From Candidatus Bathyarchaeota archaeon A05DMB-5 (GTDB taxonomy: Archaea > Thermoproteota > Bathyarchaeia > Bathyarchaeales > Bathycorpusculaceae), in the NCBI GenBank assembly GCA_019685655.1, contig JABFQP010000003.1, positions 62,001 to 126,000 on the forward strand: DNA of 64,000 nucleotides, given 5' to 3'. Below, one piece after another: positions 53,389-61,787 of the stretch (position 1 is its first letter; every line of letters begins with the position of its first letter). The notes beneath the pieces were generated by a model. The model made no database searches, had not been told where the DNA came from, and was given only the letters and a program-made list of their open reading frames with translations. The translations under genes and the position numbers were made by a program.

Positions 53389-53864
53389 GTCATCTTACCT
53401 CGAAGCCTAGCCAAAACCTCATCCTCAACCCAACGCTCGCCCTGCACAGTCAACTTAAACTCAGGCTTACTTGGGTCTGGCTTAAACACTTGCCCACGCT
53501 TAGTCATCTCATTCAACCTTGCAGGAACCATACATTTTATTCCACTCGACTCCAAAAGTTTCTGAATCTGCGCTGCAGTGTTCTTCTTCTCTTCAGAAGC
53601 ATACAAAGTCAACCCAATAGCCTTGTAATGCGTAAGATTCTCACGAGCAATAATCACAGGACCCTCTGTAGTAAACTCCACCACACCCTTCAACTGAACA
53701 CCCGAAGGAACAAGCCTGTTCGAAACAAAATCCGACACTTTCTCCACAAAATCCTGTGGAAAACTCTCCAACAAACCCAAAACTTCTTGCGCATTTTCGC
53801 CTTCAATTACAATCTCGCCGAAAGGCGTCTTAATTCGGGCTTCAACCTTTCTCACGCTGCCCAC
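53385..53864 (-). CDS. Unknown two-domain winged-helix protein, second gene of the operon
   Basis: The 159-residue protein has the N-terminal domain E-A-R-I-K-T-P-F-G-E-I-V-I-E-G with E-V-L-G-L-L-E-S-F-P, and a C-terminal winged helix (T-A-A-Q-I-Q-K-L-L, V-P-A-R-L-N-E-M-T-K-R-G-Q-V). It starts 3 bases after the first gene's stop. The three proteins share order of domains and spacing, so they probably form a heteromeric complex. Confidence 0.65.
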   Translation of the reverse strand: MGSVRKVEARIKTPFGEIVIEGENAQEVLGLLESFPQDFVEKVSDFVSNRLVPSGVQLKGVVEFTTEGPVIIARENLTHYKAIGLTLYASEEKKNTAAQIQKLLESSGIKCMVPARLNEMTKRGQVFKPDPSKPEFKLTVQGERWVEDEVLARLRGKMT

Positions 53865-53867
53865 CTC

Positions 53868-54353
53868 CTAACCCAAAGTCTCCTTCTCAGCTAAAATATA
53901 AACGTGACCAGCATCAGTCTTCCACCGTCTAACCCTACCTTGCTTAACAAGTCCCATGAGAACTCCTGCTAAGACTCGCCCAGAAAAATCTAACTCATTA
54001 GCTTTTAACGCCTCTCTTAACTCATCCATAGTTCTTGGTCGCCATTTTCCCCAATCAGTTTCAAGAACTCGTAAAATGGCTTCGCCGCAATTGTCTGTGC
54101 GCATAATTTTTGGGTATTTCTGTGCTGGAGCTCCTGCCTCTTCTTTAGGCGTTTCCTTCTTAATCGTAAGCGTCGCCACCGTTTTAGGCTTAACTGCTTC
54201 AAAGGCTCGCTGTATGTTTACTATTAAACTCGGCAAATCCTCAACTGTTTTCAAAACTTCTTCGCGTGTTCCGTTAATTTCTACTTCATACTCTCCAATT
54301 TTCACGCGAAAACCAAAACATTCACGTTTTTCTTCCATTTTCTCCCTCACCAT
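53868..54353 (-). CDS. Unknown two-domain winged-helix protein, first gene of the operon
   Basis: The 161-residue protein opens with a charged tail and the domain F-R-V-K-I-G-E-Y-E-V-E-I-N-G-T-R-E-E-V-L, followed by a charged linker (about 70-85) and a winged helix (T-M-D-E-L-R-E-A-L-K-A, V-L-A-G-V-L-M-G-L-V-K-Q-G-R-V). ATG 54353 is the natural start. Divergent from the Zn-ribbon membrane protein gene. The function is unknown; DNA binding by a multi-subunit complex is the best guess. Confidence 0.65.
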   Translation of the reverse strand: MVREKMEEKRECFGFRVKIGEYEVEINGTREEVLKTVEDLPSLIVNIQRAFEAVKPKTVATLTIKKETPKEEAGAPAQKYPKIMRTDNCGEAILRVLETDWGKWRPRTMDELREALKANELDFSGRVLAGVLMGLVKQGRVRRWKTDAGHVYILAEKETLG

Positions 54354-54468
54354 TCAAATGCAAATGTCATACGGATACTTAAATGGCATACTCCTTTTAG
54401 AACTTACGATTGTCGATATATGTCGGTTTCAGAAATAGCGTATTAAATATTAAGATGCACTATACTAC

Positions 54469-55125
54469 ATGTTGAACCCAAACCGGGGAATCTACGTGGC
54501 AAAAAAAGGAATACTCGTGTGGCTCTTCAGCACCTTAACCTTCCTATCTCTAATCCATCTAACCGAAGCAATTTACGCTTTAGCCTTCAACGGCCAAATT
54601 AGACTTCTAACATTGTATCCATTCATAAACGAAAGACTACAAGCCATAACGCCAATGGCATATTTTCTCGTAAGCGCAGTTACAACGTTCATCTTTTGGG
54701 GAATCACATGTGCAGTAGCCTTCGAAAACCCTGTTGAAGCCTTCTTGAATAAGATACTTTCAGACGCCAAAACACAAACTGCTGTTGAAGCTCAATTGCT
54801 AGAAGAAAAAAGCGAAATACTTGACATGATAAACGAGACAATAGAGTTAAACAGTCAAAACTTGGCGCAGGTCAAGGACATTATTTACAACGTTAGGACT
54901 GAGGTGAAAGAGCTTCAGCCGCTCAAAGAAAATGTGGAGAAGATAAGAGCTGAACTGAGCAGTTTGAAGAAGGAGATTAAGAAAATCGAGGAAAAAGTGC
55001 AGTTTCCGAACATTTGTCCCGTTTGTGGAAAGCCGTTGCTTCCTGAATTCAAAATATGTCCTTACTGTGGCGAACCAGTGAAGGTGCCATCAACGCCTGT
55101 TATTGCGCTTAAGGATTACAAGTAG
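54469..55125 (+). CDS. Membrane-anchored coiled-coil protein with a C-terminal Zn-ribbon
   Basis: The 218-residue protein starts at TTG 54469. It has two membrane helices (about 12-32 and 60-85), a long coiled coil (about 95-175) and a C-terminal zinc ribbon (C-P-V-C-G-K-P-L-L-P-E-F-K-I-C-P-Y-C-G). The ribbon would be cytosolic. Such proteins may organise membrane-associated complexes, but no function is known. It is convergent with gatE, 9 bases away. Confidence 0.6.
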   Translation: MLNPNRGIYVAKKGILVWLFSTLTFLSLIHLTEAIYALAFNGQIRLLTLYPFINERLQAITPMAYFLVSAVTTFIFWGITCAVAFENPVEAFLNKILSDAKTQTAVEAQLLEEKSEILDMINETIELNSQNLAQVKDIIYNVRTEVKELQPLKENVEKIRAELSSLKKEIKKIEEKVQFPNICPVCGKPLLPEFKICPYCGEPVKVPSTPVIALKDYK

Positions 55126-55134
55126 CTATGTAAA

Positions 55135-57036
55135 CTATTTCGCTGCGGTCTTCAGTTTCTCCTTTAGCAGTTTACTTGCTTGGGCTGCGTCGATTTTGCC
55201 ACGTAAATTCTTCATGATTATGCCCATGAGAATGCCAAAACTGCCTTCGCCTCGTTCTCTAATCAATTTTTCATTTTCCGCAATTATCTTGTCGATTGTG
55301 GCGTTTAGTTCTTTTTCGGAGATTGTTTCCAAGCCAAGAGCGCTGATTGCTTTTTGTAGGCTTTCGTTTTCGTGTTTTGAGAGCCAAACGAACACGTCTT
55401 GTACTGCTTCTTTTGTTAATGTGCCTGTGGCTACGTTTTTGAAGATTTCTCTTATTTGTGTGTCTGAAACTTTGTCTGTTTCTATGCCTTCGCGTTTTAG
55501 GGCTTTCAGTGTTTCTGTGAGGAATGCTGCGACTGTTGTGGGTGAAATGTTGCTTTCTGTTATGATTGTTTCGAATAATTGGCTGTATTCTGAGTCCATG
55601 ATTTGTTTGGCTAATTTTTGGTTGAGTTTGTATTCCTTCGTTAGGCGTTGGAGTTTTTGTTCTGGAAGTTCTGGCAATTGTGTATTAATTTTTTTTATGT
55701 AGTCTTGGGTTATTTGTGTTGGTGGTATGTCTGTTTCTGGGTACATTCTTGCTGCGCCTGGTCTGGGACGCATGTAGCGTGATGTCCCATCGGGGTTTAC
55801 ATTGCGGGTTTCTTCCGGCACGCCTTTTATGGCTTCTTTTGCTCTTTCTATGACTGCTTTTAGGGCGTCTTTGGCGTTTTCTGGTGTGTCTGCGACGAAT
55901 ACAATTGCGTCGTCGTTTTCTGCTTTGACGGCTTTTTTTAATGCTTCGACTTCTTGGGTTGTTATGCCGTAGGCGGGTAGTTCGTCAGTGTGGAATATTC
56001 CGCCGACTCTTCCCCAGAATCTTGCTCTGTCTGCCATTTCTGTTCCTAAGCGTAAGTTGGGCGCTAGTTCTTGTTTGAGTAGGTTTTTGAATTTTGGGAG
56101 TTTTACCGCTAGGACTTGGTGTTTTTTGTCTAGGGCTTTGCGGATTACTTTGCATTGGGTTTGTTGGAATATGTTGGTTACGTTGTGGATTTCTTCTTTT
56201 AGTTGTGTTTCTTTGATTCCTTTTTTTTGGAGTTGTTGGCTTATTTTTATGAGGTTTAGTTGGCGTTGGATTTCGTATTCTATGACTTGTGGTAGTAGTT
56301 CGAGTTCTTGGACTCCTTTGATTTCTATGAGTGCGCCGTTTGTGATTGATATGTTTAGGTCTTGGCGGATTGTTCCTAAGCCTCTTTTGGCTTTTCCTGT
56401 GGCTCTTAGTATTTTTCCTATTGTGAGCGCGATTTCTTCTGCTTCTTTTGGTGTGTTTATGACTGGTGCGGTTGCGATTTCGATTAGTGGTATGCCTAGG
56501 CGGTCTATGCGGTAGTGTAGTGTGTTGTTTTCTCGTCCCATTATTCTTGCTGCGTCTTCTTCTAGGCTTATGTGTTGGATTGGGACGGTTTTTTCTCCAA
56601 CTTTGATTTCGCCGTTTAGGGCGGTTACGCATGTTCTTTGGAAGCCTGTTGTGTTTGAGCCGTCTATGACTGTTTTGCGCATTACGTGGATTTCGTCGAC
56701 TGGTTTGGCTTTCATCATTAACGCGACTGTTAGGGCTGTTTCGACTGCTTCCATGTTTATTGGGTGTGGTGGTTCTTCGTCCATTTCTACGAGGCATGAT
56801 GTTGCGCGGTTTGCTTCATATTGGATTTTTACGCCTTTTTGGAATTCGAAGTATGCGGCGGGGTCTACTTGTCCTAGTTCGCTTTGGGTTGGGCGTAGTC
56901 TGCGTATGAATGTGATTTCTGGTTGTTCTTTGAAGAGTTCTGGTTTGCATTGGCAGAACAGTTTTGCGGATGTGTCGAGTTGCTGGTGGATTTCTAAGCC
57001 TACTTTCAAACCGATTTTCTCGTAGTCGATTTCCAT
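55135..57036 (-). CDS. gatE: Glu-tRNA(Gln) amidotransferase subunit E
   Basis: I start at ATG 57036 (M-E-I-D-Y-E-K-I-G-L-K-V-G-L-E-I-H-Q-Q); the frame is open further upstream but only across gatD. The 633-residue kinase/tRNA-binding subunit has the GatB/E cradle (G-L-E-I-H-Q-Q-L-D-T, D-G-S-N-T-T-G-F-Q-R-T, R-I-D-R-L-G-I-P-L-I-E-I-A-T), an AspRS-like insertion (about 280-400) and the C-terminal YqeY-like tail. With GatD it converts Glu-tRNA(Gln) to Gln-tRNA(Gln), an archaeal-only route. Confidence 0.95.
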   Translation of the reverse strand: MEIDYEKIGLKVGLEIHQQLDTSAKLFCQCKPELFKEQPEITFIRRLRPTQSELGQVDPAAYFEFQKGVKIQYEANRATSCLVEMDEEPPHPINMEAVETALTVALMMKAKPVDEIHVMRKTVIDGSNTTGFQRTCVTALNGEIKVGEKTVPIQHISLEEDAARIMGRENNTLHYRIDRLGIPLIEIATAPVINTPKEAEEIALTIGKILRATGKAKRGLGTIRQDLNISITNGALIEIKGVQELELLPQVIEYEIQRQLNLIKISQQLQKKGIKETQLKEEIHNVTNIFQQTQCKVIRKALDKKHQVLAVKLPKFKNLLKQELAPNLRLGTEMADRARFWGRVGGIFHTDELPAYGITTQEVEALKKAVKAENDDAIVFVADTPENAKDALKAVIERAKEAIKGVPEETRNVNPDGTSRYMRPRPGAARMYPETDIPPTQITQDYIKKINTQLPELPEQKLQRLTKEYKLNQKLAKQIMDSEYSQLFETIITESNISPTTVAAFLTETLKALKREGIETDKVSDTQIREIFKNVATGTLTKEAVQDVFVWLSKHENESLQKAISALGLETISEKELNATIDKIIAENEKLIRERGEGSFGILMGIIMKNLRGKIDAAQASKLLKEKLKTAAK

Positions 57037-57050
57037 ATGTTGTTGCCTCC

Positions 57051-58391
57051 TTACTCTTCGCCTATTTTCTCTGGGATTGTTCGTGGTGAAAATTCGCCTG
57101 CTATGTTTGTTTTTAGTAGTTTTTTGGCTTCTTCTAGGTTTTGGGTTTGTCCGAAAATCCACATTAGCTTGACGAGGGCTGTTTCTGGAAGCATGTCTTC
57201 TAATGGAATCACGCCTAAAGCGAGTAGGTCGCGTCCTGAGTCGTAGACGTTCATGTTTACGCGTCCCCAGATGCATTGGGAAGTCATGGCAACCATGACA
57301 TCGTGTTTTACAGCGTCTTTTATGGCGTTGAAGCAGTATTTTCCAACATGTCCTAAGCCTGTTCCTTCAAGAATTATTCCTTTGTATTCGTTATCCACAT
57401 AATAATTGATTAAGGCGGGGTTCATTCCTGGATAAAATTTGATTAGTGCGACTTTTTCGTTGAATTTTGGTTTTAGAATTAATTTTTTTGTTGGGTCGCG
57501 TTTTTGGTAATTTTCTGTTAGCATGGTTATTTTTTGGTCTTGTACGCGTGCTAGTGGCGTGGCGTTGATTGTTTTGAAGGTGTCTCTTCTGCTTGTGTGG
57601 CATTTTCTGACTTTTGTTCCTTTGTGGAGTATTATTGTGGTGTCTGATGTTGTTTCGTGCATGGCTATTGCGACTTCGGCGAATGGAGCTTTTGCGGCTG
57701 CGGTTACTGCGCCTATTAGGTTTGTTGCTGCGTCTGAGCTTGGGCGGTCTGCTGAGCGTTGTGAGCCTACGAGGATTACGGGTACGGGTAGGTTTTGCAA
57801 GGCGAAGCTTAGGGCTGCGGCTGTGTAGCCCATTGTGTCTGTTCCGTGTGCGATTACGACGCCCTCTACGCCAGCGGAGATTTGTTTGGCGGTGGCTTCT
57901 GCGGTTTCTGTCCAATGGGCGGGTGTGATGTTTTCGCTGAATAGGCTGAATAGTATGTGTGCGTCTATTCGTGCTATGTTGGCTAGTTCTGGGACTACGC
58001 TGTATAGGTCGCTTGCTGTTAGTGCTGGGCGTACGGCGCCTGTTCTGTAGTCCACTCGGCTGGCGATTGTTCCGCCAGTGCTGATTATGACGACTTTGGG
58101 CAGTTGGGGATTTTGTTCTGGCGGCTCTGGTGGGGTGAATGTGGGTTTTGCACCTTTGCCTATCCGTTCTATTTTTGTGTCAGGTGTTATACGGACGCCA
58201 ATGTTGTAGCCGCTTTTCAATTTTATAACTACGTGTTTTTCGTCTCCATATTCAGAACGCGGGATAAGTATGCCTTCGTAGACTTCTCCGTTTTTTGTTA
58301 TACGTACTAAATCGCCTATCTGGACTTCAGCCCTTTTAATAACCTCTAAAGCCTTACCCCTATACCCTGAAAATTTCTGTTCTCCACCCAT
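57051..58391 (-). CDS. gatD: Glu-tRNA(Gln) amidotransferase subunit D
   Basis: The 446-residue asparaginase-type subunit supplies ammonia from glutamine. An N-terminal SH3-like domain (about 20-85) precedes the asparaginase fold with I-S-T-G-G-T-I-A-S near 105, V-V-I-A-H-G-T-D-T-M near 180 and the C-terminal I-L-E-G-T-G-L-G-H-V. The gatE start is 14 bases after its stop. Codon use is skewed enough that long false antisense frames appear opposite these two genes. Confidence 0.95.
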   Translation of the reverse strand: MGGEQKFSGYRGKALEVIKRAEVQIGDLVRITKNGEVYEGILIPRSEYGDEKHVVIKLKSGYNIGVRITPDTKIERIGKGAKPTFTPPEPPEQNPQLPKVVIISTGGTIASRVDYRTGAVRPALTASDLYSVVPELANIARIDAHILFSLFSENITPAHWTETAEATAKQISAGVEGVVIAHGTDTMGYTAAALSFALQNLPVPVILVGSQRSADRPSSDAATNLIGAVTAAAKAPFAEVAIAMHETTSDTTIILHKGTKVRKCHTSRRDTFKTINATPLARVQDQKITMLTENYQKRDPTKKLILKPKFNEKVALIKFYPGMNPALINYYVDNEYKGIILEGTGLGHVGKYCFNAIKDAVKHDVMVAMTSQCIWGRVNMNVYDSGRDLLALGVIPLEDMLPETALVKLMWIFGQTQNLEEAKKLLKTNIAGEFSPRTIPEKIGEE

Positions 58392-58489
58392 TTTTAGTTC
58401 TCCAATGGTTCATTTAGAAGAGATGAGGGATTGTGGTCTTTAACTTTATCGTAGGTAATTGGTCTGCTAGCTTTTTGGATTTGGTTTAA

Positions 58490-58687
58490 TTAAATAAACA
58501 GTGTTATGTGTTCTCTGGTTGCCTTACGTAGTTTATCCACCACACCAAGTATATGTTGAAATTGCTCTTCTTCCTCTTTACTTTCAAACCCCTTTTCACT
58601 CCATGTACGAAGGTCTTCGACAAGATAATTAAGCAAGTATGAGAGCTCCTTTTTTCTAAATTCTACCCTTATTGCTCTCTTATTCAT
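58490..58687 (-). CDS. Hypothetical small helical protein
   Basis: The 65-residue protein is charged and helical (L-S-Y-L-L-N-Y-L-V-E-D-L ... Q-F-Q-H-I-L-G-V-V-D-K-L-R) with no known motif. ATG 58687 follows GTGATTC, a weak site. It lies before a winged-helix gene in the same direction and may belong with it. Confidence 0.4.
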   Translation of the reverse strand: MNKRAIRVEFRKKELSYLLNYLVEDLRTWSEKGFESKEEEEQFQHILGVVDKLRKATREHITLFI

Positions 58688-58764
58688 TTTGAATCACATT
58701 TCAACATTTATAGAGAGCAGACTTAAATTTTTGCCATTCAATCTTTAAAATATGTAACACGCTC

Positions 58765-59028
58765 TTAAGTAAGTGCTTCTGGTATTTTGTTTAGGGTTTC
58801 CTTTCCCAGCTTGGTTATTTCATAAAGCCTTCCGCGTCTACTCCTTGGGGTTAAACACTTAACTAAATTTTTCTGTTCAAGTTCTCGGATTGCTCGTGTA
58901 ACATGTTCGATACGAATATTCGTCTGTTTCGAAATAACGCTGGGGGTCTTTGGATCATCTAGTAGACATGTTGCTATTTTTCTGCGATAAGAGCTCGCAA
59001 TGAGGAAACTAACTTCTTCCCACGCCAA
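58765..59028 (-). CDS. ArsR-like winged-helix regulator
   Basis: The 87-residue protein has a full winged helix: S-S-Y-R-R-K-I-A-T-C-L-L-D, T-P-S-V-I-S-K-Q-T-N-I-R-I-E-H-V-T-R-A-I-R-E-L and the wing R-R-G-R-L-Y-E-I-T-K-L-G. It is a small DNA-binding regulator of the archaeal ArsR or TrmB-like type. The target is unknown; the EVE gene is divergent. Confidence 0.7.
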   Translation of the reverse strand: MAWEEVSFLIASSYRRKIATCLLDDPKTPSVISKQTNIRIEHVTRAIRELEQKNLVKCLTPRSRRGRLYEITKLGKETLNKIPEALT

Positions 59029-59168
59029 GAATGTGTAACCTTATTTCTCAAATGTCATCTTAAGAAATTAATTCTTAATGGCCAGATGGTTACCATCACG
59101 CTGTTAACTGGTAAATTCTTGGTCATAAATTAGTTGAATCTTTCCACATAGATTAAGCAAAGATTGAA

Positions 59169-59615
59169 ATGCGATGTTGGCTTTGTGTAACAAGTCCTGA
59201 AAATTGGGAAAAGTCAAAGAACACAGGCTCTGGGGGTCTTGAAGACCGTTATGAGATAACTGTGAAAAAACTCACATTAGGCGATGTTTTCGTATTTTAT
59301 GTTAAGCAACCTGTTGGAGCAATCACTGGAGTTTACATAGTGTCCTCTAAATGGTATTATAATGAGAAACCCGTAGGATGGTCTAAAATATTCCCCTATA
59401 GAGTCAGAATAACCCCTTTATTGGTTCCGCCAACTCCGATTAAGTTGGATGACAAACGGGTCGAAGAACTACTATTTTTCACAGACAAGTCTAGGGATGC
59501 TCGAAGAAGCTTTTTTCTGGCATCAATGTTTCCGATTCCTGATGATGACTGTCGAACTATAATAGCGTGGTTGGAAGAGGAAATATCAAAACAGAAGGTT
59601 TTAACTGGCTCATAA
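59169..59615 (+). CDS. EVE-domain (PUA-like) protein
   Basis: The 148-residue protein matches the EVE fold: M-R-C-W-L-C-V-T-S-P-E-N-W, L-T-L-G-D-V-F-V-F-Y-V-K, I-T-G-V-Y-I-V-S-S-K-W-Y and a final F-P-I-P-D-D-D region. EVE domains bind modified bases in DNA or RNA and often go with restriction or RNA-modification systems. Here it stands between regulators and no nuclease is adjacent. Confidence 0.8.
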   Translation: MRCWLCVTSPENWEKSKNTGSGGLEDRYEITVKKLTLGDVFVFYVKQPVGAITGVYIVSSKWYYNEKPVGWSKIFPYRVRITPLLVPPTPIKLDDKRVEELLFFTDKSRDARRSFFLASMFPIPDDDCRTIIAWLEEEISKQKVLTGS

Positions 59616-59653
59616 CACTTCTATGCAAGGAAAATACGGACTTTGAACAATTG

Positions 59654-59998
59654 TTAGAATGAATTGTCTCCAAAGACATTATAGGTGCGCACTATTGTTT
59701 TTCGTGCAGAAGGTGATTCAGCTTGTTGGTCAAGAAAGGCTGTTAATAGTAGAAATCTTGTTAATTTTTCTTTGTCTGAGAGTAATTCCTTTGGTAAGTT
59801 ATTAATTATATGAGAAAGTTCCAAAGGCTGAAGAACCTTTCCAACATGTTCTAAAATCTTAATCATCTGTATTTTCTCAGAAACCGATGCCTCTTTCCCT
59901 ACATGTGACTTGGTCAAGTCCACCACATCGTTATCTATTAGTTCTGTGAGAACCATAATTATGACTTGCGATTGATGAAGTTTTAATTTGCACATCAT
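59654..59998 (-). CDS. Hypothetical protein, possibly truncated
   Basis: The 114-residue protein is helical, with a conserved-looking end (T-A-F-L-D-Q-Q-A-E-S-P-S-A-R-K-T) that resembles the start of a longer domain. It stops soon after, at F-G-D-N-S-F. If so, this is an N-terminal fragment. ATG 59998 is the start; a second ATG one codon on is equal. No function can be assigned. Confidence 0.45.
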   Translation of the reverse strand: MMCKLKLHQSQVIIMVLTELIDNDVVDLTKSHVGKEASVSEKIQMIKILEHVGKVLQPLELSHIINNLPKELLSDKEKLTRFLLLTAFLDQQAESPSARKTIVRTYNVFGDNSF

Positions 59999-60079
59999 TT
60001 ACTTCTCTCTAAGAAATGCAGCAAATTGTTGATTAACAAACGAAAATTCAAACATGCAACGAATCCGCTAGTCAAATCT

Positions 60080-60127
60080 CGTTTCAACCTATTTATAAGG
60101 GGGGCTATAGCTTCTGTAAGCGCAAAA
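60080..60127 (+). repeat. TATA-containing repeat element, copy B
   Basis: It reads GTTTCAACC-TATTTATAAGG-GGGGCTATAGC, then TTCTG and GCGCAAAA. It lies between the unknown gene at 59654-59998 and the 3' end of elp3, pointing into elp3 antisense. Just downstream AAGAT and ATCTT can pair around AGTCAA, followed by a T-rich stretch, so a short RNA is conceivable. Confidence 0.6.
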
Positions 60128-60146
60128 GATAGTCAAATCTTCTCAG

Positions 60147-61766
60147 TTAACTTAGCCTTTTTGACATGTATGCTCCGTCATACGTATAACCAAACCGCAT
60201 GTAATACCGCTTCGTGCCCAAAGCGCTGATAACCAAAATCTTCCCAAAACCATACTCTTCCCTCACTATGCGCTCAGCTTCACCCAACAATATACCTCCA
60301 TAACCCTTATGCTGCCAAGCTTTTGCTAAGTGTTTGCCAACCGGCACTAATGGTCCATAAACATGCAACTCCCGCACAATAGCGCAAGGTTCTGCCTTTA
60401 TTTCCGGTCTATGCGCTTTCGCCGAAGGAACACGCAACCGCAAATACCCAACCAAAACATCATTCACCCTATCCTCCGCTGAAATGAAAATTTCCTCGCC
60501 CTCAGACGCAGCATACTTCGTAGTAAAAACACCCACATTCTCCGAGTCTGGCTTAACACCATCAACCAGCAATCTATGCCCAACCTCCCTACAACGAATA
60601 CAATCACACCTTATGCCTCGCTCCTTAAGCTTCTCCAGAACCAACTGACGCAAATTACTACGCTTAACACCAGCAACAATCAAACCAGCAGGAATATCAC
60701 GCTGAACACGCATAACACGAACCCAACGCGGAACAAACTTCTTAACCTCAACAATAAATTCAGCCGCTTCCTCACTCGAATAAGGCTTATACTCACCCCT
60801 CACAAACCACTCATACGCCTTAGTACCCTTCAAAACCAAACACGGATAAATCTTAACCATATCAGGCTTAAAGGCTGGTTCAACAAAAACCCTCCTAAAA
60901 ACCTCCAAATCCTTCTCCCAATCTGAACCCGGCATTCCAGGCATCAAATGATACGCTACTTTCAAACCAGCATCCTTCATTATCCGCGTAGCATCCACAA
61001 CATCCCCAACCGTATGCGTTCTACCAACCAAACGATAAACACTATCATCCGGATTTTGCACGCCCAACTCCACACGCGTCACACCCATGCCAAGCATGTT
61101 ATCCACATGCGCTTCCTTAGCCCAATCAGGACGCGTCTCCACAGTTATGCCAACATTACGAACCCTACTTGTCTCCGCATTTCTTTTCGCTTCTTCAAGA
61201 TTCGCAGACTCCTTCTCCGTAACCGCATCCAAACACCGCCGCACAAACCACTCCTGATAATCTAAAGGCATAGCAGGAAAAGTCCCACCCATCACAATCA
61301 ACTCAACCTTATCCACAACATGCCCAATCGCCCGCAACTGCTCAATACGGCTTTTAACCTGCAAAAACGGGTCAAACCCACTCTGCAAACCACGCATCGC
61401 AGCAGGCTCAAACCCCGTATAGCTCTGCGGAACACCAAAAACTGGACCACCAGGACAATAAGCACAAGGTTGCGGTTGCGGACACGCATAAGGCTTCGTC
61501 ATAACAGCCACAACCGTCACGCCAGAAATAGTTCGCGTAGCTTTTCTCCGCAAAACCGGCAACAACTTACCCTTCTCTTCAGGCTTGAGCAAACGAATAA
61601 TTTCAGAATTCGACGGCACCCTATCAAGCTGATACTTCGCAGCAACCTGCATCTTAACCCTATTAACATCACTGCTCGTAGGCTTTGAAATCCGCATTAA
61701 AGCATCAACAAGTTCCCTTAAGGCTTTACCCGCACTCAAACCCGCAACAACCAAACTAAAATGCAT
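60147..61766 (-). CDS. elp3: Elp3, tRNA wobble-uridine acetyl/carboxymethyl transferase
   Basis: The 539-residue protein joins a radical SAM domain (C-P-Q-P-Q-P-C-A-Y-C-P-G-G, G-G-T-F-P) and a C-terminal GNAT domain (A-W-Q-H-K-G-Y-G-G-I-L-L, then R-Y-Y-M-R-F-G-Y). It also keeps the central Cys-rich zinc site (C-D-C-I-R-C). It starts modification of U34 in tRNAs with acetyl-CoA. In archaea it acts without the other Elongator subunits. Confidence 0.95.
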   Translation of the reverse strand: MHFSLVVAGLSAGKALRELVDALMRISKPTSSDVNRVKMQVAAKYQLDRVPSNSEIIRLLKPEEKGKLLPVLRRKATRTISGVTVVAVMTKPYACPQPQPCAYCPGGPVFGVPQSYTGFEPAAMRGLQSGFDPFLQVKSRIEQLRAIGHVVDKVELIVMGGTFPAMPLDYQEWFVRRCLDAVTEKESANLEEAKRNAETSRVRNVGITVETRPDWAKEAHVDNMLGMGVTRVELGVQNPDDSVYRLVGRTHTVGDVVDATRIMKDAGLKVAYHLMPGMPGSDWEKDLEVFRRVFVEPAFKPDMVKIYPCLVLKGTKAYEWFVRGEYKPYSSEEAAEFIVEVKKFVPRWVRVMRVQRDIPAGLIVAGVKRSNLRQLVLEKLKERGIRCDCIRCREVGHRLLVDGVKPDSENVGVFTTKYAASEGEEIFISAEDRVNDVLVGYLRLRVPSAKAHRPEIKAEPCAIVRELHVYGPLVPVGKHLAKAWQHKGYGGILLGEAERIVREEYGFGKILVISALGTKRYYMRFGYTYDGAYMSKRLS

Positions 61767-61787
61767 AAAAGAAGCAAATAAACCACA

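Noticed and set aside
55985-56797. Long Arg/Asn/Pro-rich frame on the minus strand inside gatE
   Set aside because: It is in another frame of the same strand as a clear gatE gene; composition is an artefact of the codon use there.
57391-57928. Several long frames on both strands across gatD
   Set aside because: They are shadows of gatD caused by skewed third-position bases and have no family motifs.
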